From Chryseobacterium oleae (GTDB lineage Bacteria > Bacteroidota > Bacteroidia > Flavobacteriales > Weeksellaceae): a stretch of 64,000 nt of DNA. The position numbers and the translations under genes are program-made. How positions within the stretch are numbered: the first letter of the stretch is position 1; every line of letters begins with the position of its first letter. The notes beneath the pieces are model-generated. The model was not told the DNA's origin. It saw nothing but the letters and a program-made list of their open reading frames with translations, and did not search any database. Where the stretch lies: positions 496,001-560,000 of the forward strand of contig NZ_FOVD01000003.1 in NCBI RefSeq assembly GCF_900115055.1, read 5' to 3'. Positions 28,296 through 37,713 of this stretch are shown piece by piece.

Positions 28296-28715
28296 TTATT
28301 TATATCGGTAATGACAGGCTTGATCTCTTGATCGGGGCTCTGTTTTATTCTGTTTTCTTTGAAAACCACCATTTTTTTCGTAAAATTTATGGATCTTATC
28401 CAGCTCGTCTTCTGTCAAATCTTCTATATCCACCAGTCGGTTATTGGCTTTTTCGTGCGCTGCAATCAACTCATTTAATTTAATCTGAATAGCTTTGGAG
28501 TCTTTGTTCTGTGCCTTCTGGATCAGGAAAACCATTAAAAAAGTAATGATTGTTGTCCCAGTATTGATTACAATCTGCCAAGGTTCAGAAAAATTAAATA
28601 AAGGTCCGGTAGCTGCCCAGACGATGACCAGAACTGCTGCTGTAATAAAAGCAGCTGCACTTCCTGTAAAACAAACCGCTTTATCCGCAAATCTATCAAA
28701 GAAACTATTTTTCAT
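28296..28715 (-). CDS. Low-affinity iron permease (FTN) family membrane protein
   Basis: A 139-residue protein with two membrane helices (FTGSAAAFITAAVLVIVWAA and INTGTTIITFLMVFLIQKAQ) and a cytoplasmic helical tail ending DELDKIHKFYEK, the pattern of PF04120. The family was named from a yeast gene; in bacteria its transport role is unproven. The NKDSKAIQIKLNELI motif is typical. Confidence 0.88.
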   Translation of the reverse strand: MKNSFFDRFADKAVCFTGSAAAFITAAVLVIVWAATGPLFNFSEPWQIVINTGTTIITFLMVFLIQKAQNKDSKAIQIKLNELIAAHEKANNRLVDIEDLTEDELDKIHKFYEKNGGFQRKQNKTEPRSRDQACHYRYK

Positions 28716-28730
28716 AAAAAAAAATTACTA

Positions 28731-29351
28731 TTAAACATCCAGCAATGCATCTGTAAGTATCTTCCACTGAATTTTTGAAATCCCCATCATCCCCCCTAAG
28801 GCAATCAAATAATTTCTTATCATATCAATAAAATTAGCTTCTATATTAGCTGTTTCATTTCTACCATAAACTGCCGCTTTAATGTAGTTACTGCCCCTTG
28901 AAATCATAAAAGTTGAAGTAGCACCAGATGAATAAAAGTGAGCAATATATTTCTTGTAGGATTTACCCGGTTCTTTTGCCGGGTGGCAGGTCATTGAGAT
29001 ATTCTCAAATTCATCCTCTTTTGTATAATCGTTGCTTATATTGGTAATTCTAACCCAGTCGAAACCTGCTTCAAGGGAGCCAGGACCTGGAGTATCAATT
29101 CTTATAAAATCACCCCTTACCGGGGCACGGTCAACATAATTTCCAGATGAATCATAAAGCTTAAAATCAGCAAAATGGTCGCCGCAGTACCCTTTCCACT
29201 CATTAACACAAAAAAAACGATTTTTTAGTACGGCAAACTGCTGAACTGCCATTTCAGAATTGTCAAATTCTTTTACACTTTCTGTATTATGAAAACCTCC
29301 TTTTTTTTGAGATGGAACTCCTCTAATTTCTTTAGCTTTCATATTCTTCAA
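28731..29351 (-). CDS. Hypothetical protein
   Basis: A 206-residue soluble protein, not recognised. It has a charged N-terminus, a central aromatic and beta-rich part (WKGYCGDHFADFKLYDSSGN, YIAHFYSSGATSTFMISRGS) and a C-terminal helix with NYLIALGGMMGISKIQW. No signal peptide. Codon use looks genuine and it lies in the leftward stress block, 15 bp before the FTN gene. The middle part could be a lipid- or carbohydrate-binding sandwich, but this is a guess. Confidence 0.65.
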   Translation of the reverse strand: MKNMKAKEIRGVPSQKKGGFHNTESVKEFDNSEMAVQQFAVLKNRFFCVNEWKGYCGDHFADFKLYDSSGNYVDRAPVRGDFIRIDTPGPGSLEAGFDWVRITNISNDYTKEDEFENISMTCHPAKEPGKSYKKYIAHFYSSGATSTFMISRGSNYIKAAVYGRNETANIEANFIDMIRNYLIALGGMMGISKIQWKILTDALLDV

Positions 29352-29458
29352 TATATTAACTAGTAAGGCGGCTTTTTTTATATCTTAAACTAATTGGTAA
29401 AGACAGGAATATTAAAAGGACACAAAACTATCAGATCCAAAAAGGATAAACGCCTTGT

Positions 29459-30970
29459 TTAAAGCTCAATTCGCTGAAGATTTTTGACGGTAGGACCAGT
29501 AAGCATCCTTCCATTTATGTTAAATCTCGATCCATGGCACGGACAGTCCCAGCTTATTTCTGCACTATTCCATCTCACTTCGCATTTGGCATGAGGGCAT
29601 GTGCTTTTAATAAGATGCAGTTTTCCGCCCTTTTCTTTGTACACAGCATAGGATTCTCCCTCATATTTTACCACTTTTGCTTCACCATCAGAGAGTTCTG
29701 TCAGTGAGTTTATTCTTTCAGTCAGCATTTTATCTTTCACAAAGTCAAAAACTACCACAGCCTGCTCTTTTACAAAATTTGTAAAACCGGCTATAGGCCT
29801 GATCCTTGCGGGATCAAAAAGATCCTTATACTTACTTGAACCGTTTAAAATCAGATCTCCAAGAATCTGTGATGTAATGGTCCCAAAAATCATCCCGTTA
29901 CCCCTAAATCCTGTAGCGGTGTAAATCTTCCCCTTGCTGCCAGGTAAAACTCCAATATAGGGAAGCCCATCTGCAGGCTCATAATACTGGCTTGACCAGC
30001 TGTATACTGCTGTATCCACATCAAAATACTCTCTGACATAGTTTTCAAGTTTTGAAAAGCATTCTCCTGTATCATCTGCATGACCTGTTTTATGATCCTC
30101 CCCGCCGGCAATAAACAGGTTTTCCCCATTTATTTTCTGCGTTCTATAGTAATGGTATGGCTCGGTAAGGTCATACCCAAGCTCCATGGGATGACAATCA
30201 CCCTTGAGCCTGAATGCAATGGCATAACTGCGGTATGGGGCATTCATCAGATGAAGGATATTCACTCCCGGCGGGATATGAGTGGCATAAATAACAGAGC
30301 GGGCACTGACTCTTCCTTTTGAGGATTGCAATATCACAACATCTTCCTTCTCATCATGTCCCTCGCAAAGACATTCTTCCAGTAAAAGGCCACCAAGATT
30401 AATAAATGCCTCTGCAAGACCTTTTATATATTTTATCGGGTGAAACTGTCCTTGATCAGGAATAGAGACTGCTTTTTTAAAAGCAAACGGAAAAGGGATA
30501 TCATCAGTCTGTGCCATGGGATGTCCTACCTGGGAGGCTCCTTTGAGAATGTCATCGAGTTTTTTTTCCTGCTTTTCATCCAAAGCAAAGAGATAAGCAG
30601 GCTTGCTTTCAAAATCACAGGAAATATTAAATTGCCTAATATTATTCCTGATGATATTCCTGGCTTCTATTCCTACATATTTCAGCAGCTTGGCATTCTG
30701 TAAACCAACATCTTTAATGGCCTGAGCGTAGGTGGTATCAAAGAAGTCATTTAAATGAGCGGTAGTTCCTCCGGTGGTCCCAAAGCCTATATTCGAAGCT
30801 TCAAGTACAATACATTTCTTTCCTTCTTTCTGCAGTCTGATTGCTGTAGAAATTCCCGTAATACCTGCTCCAACGATTGCAACATCATAGCATTTTGCCA
30901 AGGCAGGATCTAAAGAAAACGTTTTGATTTCTTCCTGCCATATACTTTTTCTGGCCCCATCTCTGTTCAT
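29459..30970 (-). CDS. FAD-dependent oxidoreductase with C-terminal Rieske domain
   Basis: A 503-residue fusion. The DAO-type domain opens DVAIVGAGITGISTAIRLQK and closes with the FAD motif GKIYTATGFRGNGMIFG. The last 80 residues form a Rieske [2Fe-2S] domain with STCPHAKCEVRW and DCPCHGSRFN, giving the C-x-H and C-x-x-H ligand pairs. Such proteins pass electrons between a flavin and a Rieske cluster; their substrate is unknown. It is encoded in the stress block next to SDRs, with a tiny lipoprotein gene just upstream. Confidence 0.92.
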   Translation of the reverse strand: MNRDGARKSIWQEEIKTFSLDPALAKCYDVAIVGAGITGISTAIRLQKEGKKCIVLEASNIGFGTTGGTTAHLNDFFDTTYAQAIKDVGLQNAKLLKYVGIEARNIIRNNIRQFNISCDFESKPAYLFALDEKQEKKLDDILKGASQVGHPMAQTDDIPFPFAFKKAVSIPDQGQFHPIKYIKGLAEAFINLGGLLLEECLCEGHDEKEDVVILQSSKGRVSARSVIYATHIPPGVNILHLMNAPYRSYAIAFRLKGDCHPMELGYDLTEPYHYYRTQKINGENLFIAGGEDHKTGHADDTGECFSKLENYVREYFDVDTAVYSWSSQYYEPADGLPYIGVLPGSKGKIYTATGFRGNGMIFGTITSQILGDLILNGSSKYKDLFDPARIRPIAGFTNFVKEQAVVVFDFVKDKMLTERINSLTELSDGEAKVVKYEGESYAVYKEKGGKLHLIKSTCPHAKCEVRWNSAEISWDCPCHGSRFNINGRMLTGPTVKNLQRIEL

Positions 30971-30971
30971 G

Positions 30972-31100
30972 CTATTTCATTTTTAAGGTGTCAGCCTTAA
31001 TCCTGCTCTCACTTTTCTTTTTGTCATCATCTTCGGGTAAATCACAACGACAAGATGTCAAACTTAGCGCACAAAGTGCAAATACCATAATTGTTTTCAT
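30972..31100 (-). CDS. Very small lipoprotein
   Basis: A 42-residue ORF, MKTIMVFALCALSLTSCRCD then LPEDDDKKKSESRIK to the stop. The first 17 residues form a lipoprotein signal with lipobox SLTSC. It lies 1 bp upstream of the FAD/Rieske gene in the same direction, which suggests translational coupling. Short charged lipoproteins of this kind are common in Chryseobacterium; function unknown. Confidence 0.7.
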   Translation of the reverse strand: MKTIMVFALCALSLTSCRCDLPEDDDKKKSESRIKADTLKMK

Positions 31101-31126
31101 ATTTTTTTTTTAATTGTTATACTTTA

Positions 31127-31879
31127 TTATCCATTAACTATAATGCCTCCGTTGGGATGGAGAACCTGACCTGTCATCTGGGCTGATGCGCTGCCTGCTA
31201 AAAACAGAAAGCTGTCTGCTATTTCTTCAGCGCTAGCATTCCGTTCAAAAGGTGGTTTGCTGGTATCTTCTTCCTGCTCTCCGAAAGTTTTCTCGGTAAG
31301 AGGTGTTGAAACGGGGCCGGGAGCAACGGCATTGACGCGAATTCCCTTCGGTTTTGCCTGAAGCGCCAGAGACCTGGTAAAGGATACGATTGCGCCCTTG
31401 GTTGCTGAATAATCTAAAAGTTCTTCATGCCCTTGGTAAGCTACCGCTGATGTGGTGTTAATGATGCTTGCCCCGCGTTTCAAGTATGGAAAAACAACTT
31501 TAGTCAGCAGAATCATCCCAATAATATTGGAGTCAAAAGTTTTCCTGATATTTTTCTCCTCCATATTTTCAATCTGATCACTGGGAAACTGTACCCCTGC
31601 ATTATTGACCAGAACATCTATTTTCCCAAGCTTGCTAATCACTTTTTTCACCGTGTGCTCACAAAATTCATAATCGTTAATATCTCCGGGGAAAATAATA
31701 CACTTTCTGCCTAACGCTAATATTTCATTTTTTGTTTTTCCAGCGTCCTTATTGTCATGATGATAAATAATGGCAATATCGGCTCCTTCGTCTGCAAAAA
31801 GAAGTGCGGTAGCTTTACCAATTCCGCTGTCAGCACCAGTAATTAAGACCGATTTGTTTTTTAACTGCAGTTTTCTCAT
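31127..31879 (-). CDS. Short-chain dehydrogenase
   Basis: A 250-residue SDR of classical length: VLITGADSGIGKATALLFAD, LVNNAGVQFP, catalytic STTSAVAYQG and YSATK. Close in kind to glucose/3-oxoacyl reductase type enzymes; substrate unknown. Only 3 bp separate it from the preceding SDR gene, so the two are co-translated from one message. Confidence 0.9.
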   Translation of the reverse strand: MRKLQLKNKSVLITGADSGIGKATALLFADEGADIAIIYHHDNKDAGKTKNEILALGRKCIIFPGDINDYEFCEHTVKKVISKLGKIDVLVNNAGVQFPSDQIENMEEKNIRKTFDSNIIGMILLTKVVFPYLKRGASIINTTSAVAYQGHEELLDYSATKGAIVSFTRSLALQAKPKGIRVNAVAPGPVSTPLTEKTFGEQEEDTSKPPFERNASAEEIADSFLFLAGSASAQMTGQVLHPNGGIIVNG

Positions 31880-31882
31880 GGT

Positions 31883-32680
31883 TTACTTTTCTGTGCTTGG
31901 TTTTTGCATTTCTCCCATCCTGTGAGCGGCCATGTCATCGGTCGCCAGATTGGTCATTGCTACGGTAAGCTTATTTTTAAATCCTGAAATCACTTTATCC
32001 TCTCCCTTCATCAGCGCATTATACCCATCTATTGCAACATCCTGGGGATTACCAAGATTTTCTCTGTCTTCCAATATTTTACTTCTGTTCATACCTGCTT
32101 TATTAAAAAAGTCAGTATCTGTAGGCCCAGGTAAAAGGGCTGTTACACTAATACCTGAATCTTTCAATTCTTCACGGATGGCTTCTGACCACGATAAAAC
32201 AAAAGCTTTTGTTCCATGATATACGGAATGCCAGGGGCCGGGCGCCTTACTTGCTATAGATGCCAGATTTAATATTTTTCCGGATCCTTTAGCCAGACGG
32301 TCTTTTAAAAAGAGCTTGGTTAAAAGAATGACTGATATAATATTAAGATTTACAATGTTTATTTCCCGGTGGATATCAGTATCCTGAAATTTACCGTACA
32401 CTCCCTGTCCGGCATCATTGACAAGAATTTCAGGGCTGATACCGTTGAGTTTTAATTCCGAATACAGCGAATAGACCTCATCCTGTAAGAATAAATTCTT
32501 TGAAATTGGAATAACATTAATGCCAAAAGTTTTGAATTCTTCAGCTTTATTTTTCAGTGCTTCATGGTTTCTGGCTACGATCACCAGATCATACCCATTT
32601 TTCGCAAACTCTTTGGCCAGCTCATATCCTATTCCGCTGGTTGCACCTGTAATTAAAACATATTGATTTTTACGTTCCAT
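31883..32680 (-). CDS. Short-chain dehydrogenase
   Basis: A 265-residue SDR: LITGATSGIGYELAKEFAKN, VNDAGQGVYG in place of NNAG, LASIASKAPG and the active-site YHGTK. The family resembles DltE/YqjQ-type reductases that act on hydrophobic carbonyls. Between the CinA-like gene and another SDR in a tight leftward operon. Confidence 0.9.
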   Translation of the reverse strand: MERKNQYVLITGATSGIGYELAKEFAKNGYDLVIVARNHEALKNKAEEFKTFGINVIPISKNLFLQDEVYSLYSELKLNGISPEILVNDAGQGVYGKFQDTDIHREINIVNLNIISVILLTKLFLKDRLAKGSGKILNLASIASKAPGPWHSVYHGTKAFVLSWSEAIREELKDSGISVTALLPGPTDTDFFNKAGMNRSKILEDRENLGNPQDVAIDGYNALMKGEDKVISGFKNKLTVAMTNLATDDMAAHRMGEMQKPSTEK

Positions 32681-32690
32681 AGTATAATAT

Positions 32691-33185
32691 TTAAATTAAA
32701 AGCTGGCTGACTTCATTTTTAAAACATCCCAGAATAAATTCCGTATAGTAAAGCTGAGCATTTAAGGCCTGTGTTTTAGGATGCAACTCTAACTTTTTGG
32801 TCAGGACAATTTCCCCTTTATAGGCGAATGAGAAATAGGCGAAAATTTTGTAAGCTGAATTTCTGATGGGTGTACAGTAACCCGTTGTGGCAATAGACCA
32901 TTGGGTCTCGTAAAGCTTGGCAATCTGTAATGCCATGGTCTCTGCAATATTTTCTGAAACACAGTCGCATTGTTCCGCTTCCGCCCTATCGACATTTAAC
33001 AGCTTCACTTTCATAGGTAATGCATAGGCCGTCATTCCACCCTTGTAAAAGAGTGATGCGTTGGGCATTTGAGAAAAAGCTAACTGTAAAGATCCCGAGG
33101 TAACACTTTCTGCCACCGAAATGGTTTCACCTGTTGTTACTAAGGCTTGGCTGATATATTCCAAAATATCTTTTTGAAGTTCCAT
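32691..33185 (-). CDS. CinA-like nicotinamide-nucleotide amidohydrolase domain protein
   Basis: A 164-residue stand-alone CinA C-terminal domain. Motifs: SVAESVTSGSLQLAFSQMPN, YKGGMTAYALPMKVKLLNV and SIATTGYCTP. The domain hydrolyses NMN to nicotinic acid mononucleotide in pyridine nucleotide recycling; full CinA also has an N-terminal MoCF domain, absent here. Short CinA proteins next to catalase and SDRs are a recurring stress-island arrangement. Confidence 0.88.
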   Translation of the reverse strand: MELQKDILEYISQALVTTGETISVAESVTSGSLQLAFSQMPNASLFYKGGMTAYALPMKVKLLNVDRAEAEQCDCVSENIAETMALQIAKLYETQWSIATTGYCTPIRNSAYKIFAYFSFAYKGEIVLTKKLELHPKTQALNAQLYYTEFILGCFKNEVSQLLI

Positions 33186-33218
33186 AGCAATTCATTTTAT
33201 GATTTATATAGCTTTATT

Positions 33219-34397
33219 CTAAAACTCTGACAATTTCCAAGGATCAAGCACCACCTTGACGCAGCCATCTTGTTTTTTATCAAAAATTTCATATCCTGCA
33301 GAAACATCTTCCAGAGAAAGACGGTGCGTGATAATATCATCAAGCTGAACACGGCCGCTTTGTACATGGTCCATCAGCATATCTATAATCGGATGAACAT
33401 TACACTGTCCTGATTTAAGGGTAATTCCTTTATCAAAAACCTGTCCCAGTTTAAAATTGTCATAATTCGTAGGATATACTCCCAAAATTGAAACAGTTCC
33501 TCCCCGTCTCACAGCGCTCATACAGGCTTCTAACACTTTTATTGAACCTTTTTCAAAATTCATCACTGCCTTTGCTTTATCTAAAAGGCTGCGATCAGGT
33601 TCAAAACCAACCGCATCGATACATAAGTCTGCGCCTCTTCCACCGGTCAATTCTCTTATCTGTTCTATAACCTCTTTAGCATCCTCCCATAAAATAGTTT
33701 CGCAGCCTGTCAGTCTCTTAATCTGGTCAAGTCGGTACTGAAGGGTATCAATAACGATTACTTTTTTTGCATTATGCAGAATCGCACTTTTCACAGACAT
33801 CGATCCCACCGGTCCTGCTCCAAAAACAGCTACGGTTTCTCCGCCCTTCAATTCTCCCCACATGACTCCGGTATACCCGGTAGGGAAAATATCGGTCAGG
33901 AACAGAACCTGCTCATCAGTCAGACCATCTGCTACTTTCCGAGGCCCGAAGTGCGCGTAAGGAACCCGTACATACTGTGCCTGCCCCCCATTATATCCAC
34001 CATACAGATCACTGTATCCAAAAAGAGCCCCTCCTTTTTCTGTGATAAGACCCCCTTCCGGCCCATAGTGTTCGGGATTACTGTGTTCACAGGCCGTAGG
34101 AAGGTTATGCTGACAGAAATAACATCCTCCGCAGGCAATAGGAAATGGAACCACGACCCGGTCGCCAACCTTTAAATGGTTTATATTCTGCCCTGTCTCT
34201 TGAACTATTCCCATGAATTCATGACCCATCACCATAGGCCGTAACTGGGGAATACCTCCGGAATACATATGCAAATCGCTTCCGCAAATAGCTGTCGAAG
34301 TTACTTTAAGAATAATATCCGAAGCATCCTGAATCACCGGATCATCAATCGTATCACAGGTGATATTTCCGGGAGCGTGAAAAACTGCTGCTTTCAT
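33219..34397 (-). CDS. Zinc-dependent alcohol/formaldehyde dehydrogenase
   Basis: A 392-residue medium-chain dehydrogenase of the glutathione-independent formaldehyde dehydrogenase group. Catalytic zinc ligands lie in STAICGSDLHMYSG and MGHEFMG; the structural zinc loop is CGGCYFCQHNLPTACEH. NAD-binding motif VAVFGAGPVGSMSVK. The insert around YGPEGGLITEKGG is typical of this group. It follows the catalase gene in the leftward stress operon; aldehyde removal during oxidative stress is a reasonable role. Confidence 0.92.
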   Translation of the reverse strand: MKAAVFHAPGNITCDTIDDPVIQDASDIILKVTSTAICGSDLHMYSGGIPQLRPMVMGHEFMGIVQETGQNINHLKVGDRVVVPFPIACGGCYFCQHNLPTACEHSNPEHYGPEGGLITEKGGALFGYSDLYGGYNGGQAQYVRVPYAHFGPRKVADGLTDEQVLFLTDIFPTGYTGVMWGELKGGETVAVFGAGPVGSMSVKSAILHNAKKVIVIDTLQYRLDQIKRLTGCETILWEDAKEVIEQIRELTGGRGADLCIDAVGFEPDRSLLDKAKAVMNFEKGSIKVLEACMSAVRRGGTVSILGVYPTNYDNFKLGQVFDKGITLKSGQCNVHPIIDMLMDHVQSGRVQLDDIITHRLSLEDVSAGYEIFDKKQDGCVKVVLDPWKLSEF

Positions 34398-34433
34398 AAT
34401 TTTAATATTTAGTGGTGTAAAGGATTATCTAGA

Positions 34434-36575
34434 TTATACGGTGAGAGATCTTTCAATTTCAAGATGCCATACCCTGTGCTGCGAAACTGCCTGAATAAAT
34501 TTATCTGCGGCTTCGGGAACTCCCTCTGTAATAACAGCCGGATCTTCATGTTTTTTCTTACTGACATGGCTATCAATATAGATATCCCTTGTTCCCGGAC
34601 CAAAATAAAGAGCTTTACAATGATGATAGGCTTCATTAACGAAATCCAGAACTAGCTGTTTATTTTCTGGAAGCAAAAAGTCGTTGGCATTATCATTTCC
34701 ACAAGTAATAAGCAGGGCATCAAAGCATACACTCGAGGTGCTGGATAATGAATGATCTGGGAACATTATGTTTCCATTACTGGTCTTTACAGCAGCCATA
34801 GTGGGAGCTATAATCTCAATTTTGGCGCCTTGCCCTTCTATTCTGTTTTTTAAATCATCAATTATTTCTGCCTCAGCATCGTTGCAAACCATGAATCCAA
34901 TCTTCCTGGCTTTTATTGTATTTTTTACAGTATCCTGCATACTGAGAGCCGGAGATATTGTAACTTTTGGTTCCCTTTCCTGACTTTGCAAATCTTTTGG
35001 ACTGGCATCTGCAGGAATACTATGATTGGGTTGCTGGAGTTTTTCCAGGTCAACGCCCAATTTGCGGGCAACTTCAGAGGCTAGTTCTATATTGATATAA
35101 GCCAGCTGTCCCACTAGTCTCTTCCTGATCTGAGGAATCGTCACTTTTGAAAGTTCAAAGACAAGGGATTTGGTAAGGTGTGCCTTTTCGGGAGCCGACT
35201 GACTGTTGTAAAATAGTTTCGCCTGAGAATAATGATCTATAAAGCCTAGATTTCTTTTCCTTAGCTTTTCTCCGGATACTCTTTCGCGTTGGGAAACAAA
35301 TCCTCCTTCTGACATCATGGCCTGAAAGGGGCATCCACCTCCGATGGAGTTGGGTTCGTAACTTACTTTTCCTTTTACGATCTGCTGCCTCATATGGCCG
35401 TCACGCTGGTTGTTATGAACTGTATTTAAAGATCTATTGATCGGTATTTCATGAAAGTTAGGTGATCCTAACCTTGATAACTGGGTATCGGTATATGAAA
35501 ACAATCTTCCCTGCAGTAAAGGATCGTTGCTAAAGTCAATTCCTGGTACCAGATGTCCCGGATGGAATGCAACCTGCTCTGTTTCAGCAAAAAAGTTCTC
35601 GGGATTCTTATGTAGGGTTAGTGTTCCGATAATCTCAACAGGAACTAGTTCCTCAGGAACAATTTTTGTGGGATCCAGCAGATCAAAATCAAAATCGCTT
35701 TCATTTTCCTCGGAAATAATCTGTACTCCAAAGTCCCACTGGGGAAAATTGCCGGATTCTATTGCTTCCCATAAGTCGCGTCTATGAAAGTCGGGATCCA
35801 CTCCCGAAATTTTCTGAGCTTCATCCCAGGCAACAGAATGCACACCTAATCTGGGTTTAAAGTGGAATTTCACAAAATGAACATCATTATCAGTATTGAT
35901 GAGTTTGAAAGTATGGACACCGAATCCTTCCATCCTGCTAAAACTTCTGGGTATCGCACGGTCACTCATCAGCCACATAATCATATGCATACTCTCAGGC
36001 ATTAATGATATAAAATCCCAAAATGTATCATGAGCAGATGCAGCCTGGGGAATTTCATGATCAGGTTCAGGCTTAAGAGCGTGCACAAGATCCGGAAATT
36101 TTATGGCATCCTGAATAAAGAATACCGGCATATTATTAGCGACCAGATCATAATTTCCCTCTTCGGTATAAAATTTAACCGCAAACCCTCTTACATCCCT
36201 TGCAAGATCTGTACTCCCTCTGCTGCCGGCTACAGTTGAAAACCTGACAAAAACAGGAGTTTCTTTTCCTATATCATTTAGAAATTTGGCTTTGGTATAT
36301 TTTTCAAGGCTTTTTGTCAGTTTAAAAGTGCCATGCGCTCCTGATCCCCTCGCATGTACAACACGCTCTGGGATTCTTTCGTGATCGAAATGGGTAATCT
36401 TTTCACGCAATATAAAATCCTCCAACAAAGAGGGACCTCTATCACCAGATTTTAAAGTATCCTGGTTATTATTGATACGTATCCCTTGATTTGTTGTCAG
36501 CTTTTTATCGTCGTTGGAAGTACTTAGGGACTGCAGCTGATTTATTTTTGCATTGAGGTTTGTATCTTCTTTCAT
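34434..36575 (-). CDS. katE: Large-subunit catalase, HPII type
   Basis: A 713-residue monofunctional haem catalase. The catalytic His is in ERVVHARGSGAHG, the conserved core in FVRFSTVAGSRGSTD, and the proximal haem Tyr in RLFSYTDTQLSRLG. A C-terminal flavodoxin/DJ-1-like domain (KIGFMVCNDAEAEIIDDLKN, LLITCGNDN), as in E. coli KatE, accounts for the large size. The start at 36575 (MKEDTNLNAKI) is preferred; an in-frame ATG at 36629 would add 18 residues with no family match. No Fnr-like palindrome was seen upstream. Confidence 0.95.
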   Translation of the reverse strand: MKEDTNLNAKINQLQSLSTSNDDKKLTTNQGIRINNNQDTLKSGDRGPSLLEDFILREKITHFDHERIPERVVHARGSGAHGTFKLTKSLEKYTKAKFLNDIGKETPVFVRFSTVAGSRGSTDLARDVRGFAVKFYTEEGNYDLVANNMPVFFIQDAIKFPDLVHALKPEPDHEIPQAASAHDTFWDFISLMPESMHMIMWLMSDRAIPRSFSRMEGFGVHTFKLINTDNDVHFVKFHFKPRLGVHSVAWDEAQKISGVDPDFHRRDLWEAIESGNFPQWDFGVQIISEENESDFDFDLLDPTKIVPEELVPVEIIGTLTLHKNPENFFAETEQVAFHPGHLVPGIDFSNDPLLQGRLFSYTDTQLSRLGSPNFHEIPINRSLNTVHNNQRDGHMRQQIVKGKVSYEPNSIGGGCPFQAMMSEGGFVSQRERVSGEKLRKRNLGFIDHYSQAKLFYNSQSAPEKAHLTKSLVFELSKVTIPQIRKRLVGQLAYINIELASEVARKLGVDLEKLQQPNHSIPADASPKDLQSQEREPKVTISPALSMQDTVKNTIKARKIGFMVCNDAEAEIIDDLKNRIEGQGAKIEIIAPTMAAVKTSNGNIMFPDHSLSSTSSVCFDALLITCGNDNANDFLLPENKQLVLDFVNEAYHHCKALYFGPGTRDIYIDSHVSKKKHEDPAVITEGVPEAADKFIQAVSQHRVWHLEIERSLTV

Positions 36576-36642
36576 ATCAAAATATTTAGAATTTGTGGGA
36601 ATAGTCACTCCATAAGCTCTACTGGGCATCTGTTAAAAGAAA

Positions 36643-36945
36643 TTAAAAATCAGACGTTTTTATCAGGTGTTCAAAGCAATGGAAATCTTTATTTTCATTC
36701 ATAATCAGATAGAACATGGTCCGTAATGGTTTTATTTTCCCGATACTTTTGAGATCCGTAAACTCTGCGATTAAAGCTTTTATATTTTCTTTTTTTGAAG
36801 TATTGAGAAAAATAAATACTAAGAAAATATTCATTTTAATTTCTTTCGCATAGATTACATCCCCATCTTCAAACCATTCTCCTTTATTATTAACCCTGAT
36901 GAATTGGCTAAGGCGGAGCATTTTTATTATTTTCTGCCGGTCCAT
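36643..36945 (-). CDS. Hypothetical small protein
   Basis: About 100 residues from MDRQKIIKMLRLSQFIRV; not recognised. It has an amphipathic N-terminus, WFEDGDVIYAKEIKMNIFLV in the middle and a basic region before HCFEHLIKTSDF. A longer frame reaches back to 36999, but that start lies in the terminator of the preceding gene, so the inner ATG is preferred. It may be co-transcribed with katE. Its reality rests on open length and composition only. Confidence 0.45.
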   Translation of the reverse strand: MDRQKIIKMLRLSQFIRVNNKGEWFEDGDVIYAKEIKMNIFLVFIFLNTSKKENIKALIAEFTDLKSIGKIKPLRTMFYLIMNENKDFHCFEHLIKTSDF

Positions 36946-36967
36946 ATGATAAATTCCTGGATTAAAG

Positions 36968-37004
36968 ATGCCATATAGACCTTCGGATCTATATGGCATA
37001 TCTT
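36968..37004. terminator. Hairpin after the YciE/YciF-like gene
   Basis: Perfect 12-bp stem ATGCCATATAGA (36968-36979) with TCTATATGGCAT (36988-36999), 8-nt loop, 14 bp past the stop of the leftward gene at 37014. Short T runs occur on both strands. Confidence 0.75.
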
Positions 37005-37013
37005 TTAGTAAAC

Positions 37014-37640
37014 TTAATCTTCCTGCTCTGCATCAAAATTGATGAAGGTCTCAGCTATCTCAGTGAGATTATAATCTGTATCTTCTTCTTCCTGGAGTGT
37101 TTTTTCAAGCAGGTCTGCTACTTTATCGTGTCCCATGGTAATAGCAAGCTGGGCCAAACCTCCATAGGTGGCAATCTCATAATGCTCCACTTTCTGTGCA
37201 GCAATAATCAGGGCCGCATCTCTTGTCATAGATCCTTCCTGTGTAGATTTTATAATTTCCTCACCTTCTTTGATAATCCCTTTTATGGCTTCACACTGTT
37301 TTTCCTCAGGGCTTTCATCAATTAATTTAAATACTTTTTCAAGACGGCTTACATGTTTCTTGGTCTGGAGCTGATGGTCTTCAAAAGCATCCTTAAGCTC
37401 TTCGGTTGTTGCCGCTTGCTGCATTTTTTCCAATGCCTCTATAATGGCATTTTCTGCGAAGTAAATATCTTTAAGAGAGCTTACGAAGAATTTGTGAAGC
37501 GAAGAATTTTTCATTTCATCCCCGTCCACCGAAGCATTATCTACTTTCATTTTTTTATCTGCTGTGGAAACCGCCCCTGTAGACGCTGAGTTTGATGCTG
37601 ATGCAGCAGTATTGGTATTTTCTGTTGTTTTTGTTGCCAT
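37014..37640 (-). CDS. YciE/YciF-type ferritin-like protein (DUF892)
   Basis: A 208-residue protein. The first 45 residues are a Thr/Ala/Ser/Asn-rich, probably disordered tail. Then comes the DUF892 four-helix domain: SSLHKFFVSSLKDIYFAENA, EDHQLQTKKHVSRLEKVFKL, ALIIAAQKVEHYEIATYGGL and the acidic end ALLEKTLQEEEDTD-like block. Glu and His residues of the helices fit a diiron centre. Stress-induced in enteric bacteria. It sits between the KGG gene and katE. Confidence 0.9.
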   Translation of the reverse strand: MATKTTENTNTAASASNSASTGAVSTADKKMKVDNASVDGDEMKNSSLHKFFVSSLKDIYFAENAIIEALEKMQQAATTEELKDAFEDHQLQTKKHVSRLEKVFKLIDESPEEKQCEAIKGIIKEGEEIIKSTQEGSMTRDAALIIAAQKVEHYEIATYGGLAQLAITMGHDKVADLLEKTLQEEEDTDYNLTEIAETFINFDAEQED

Positions 37641-37670
37641 GATATGATGTGGTGTTTGAATTGAATTAAA

Positions 37671-37706
37671 AGATTACCTCTTTAAAAAAAAGTAAAGAGG
37701 TAATCT
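37671..37706 (-). terminator. Terminator of the first KGG gene
   Basis: Perfect 14-bp stem AGATTACCTCTTTA (37671-37684) with TAAAGAGGTAATCT (37693-37706). Nearly the same stem follows the second KGG gene at 60290, so gene and terminator were duplicated together. Confidence 0.8.
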
Positions 37707-37713
37707 AAAAAAA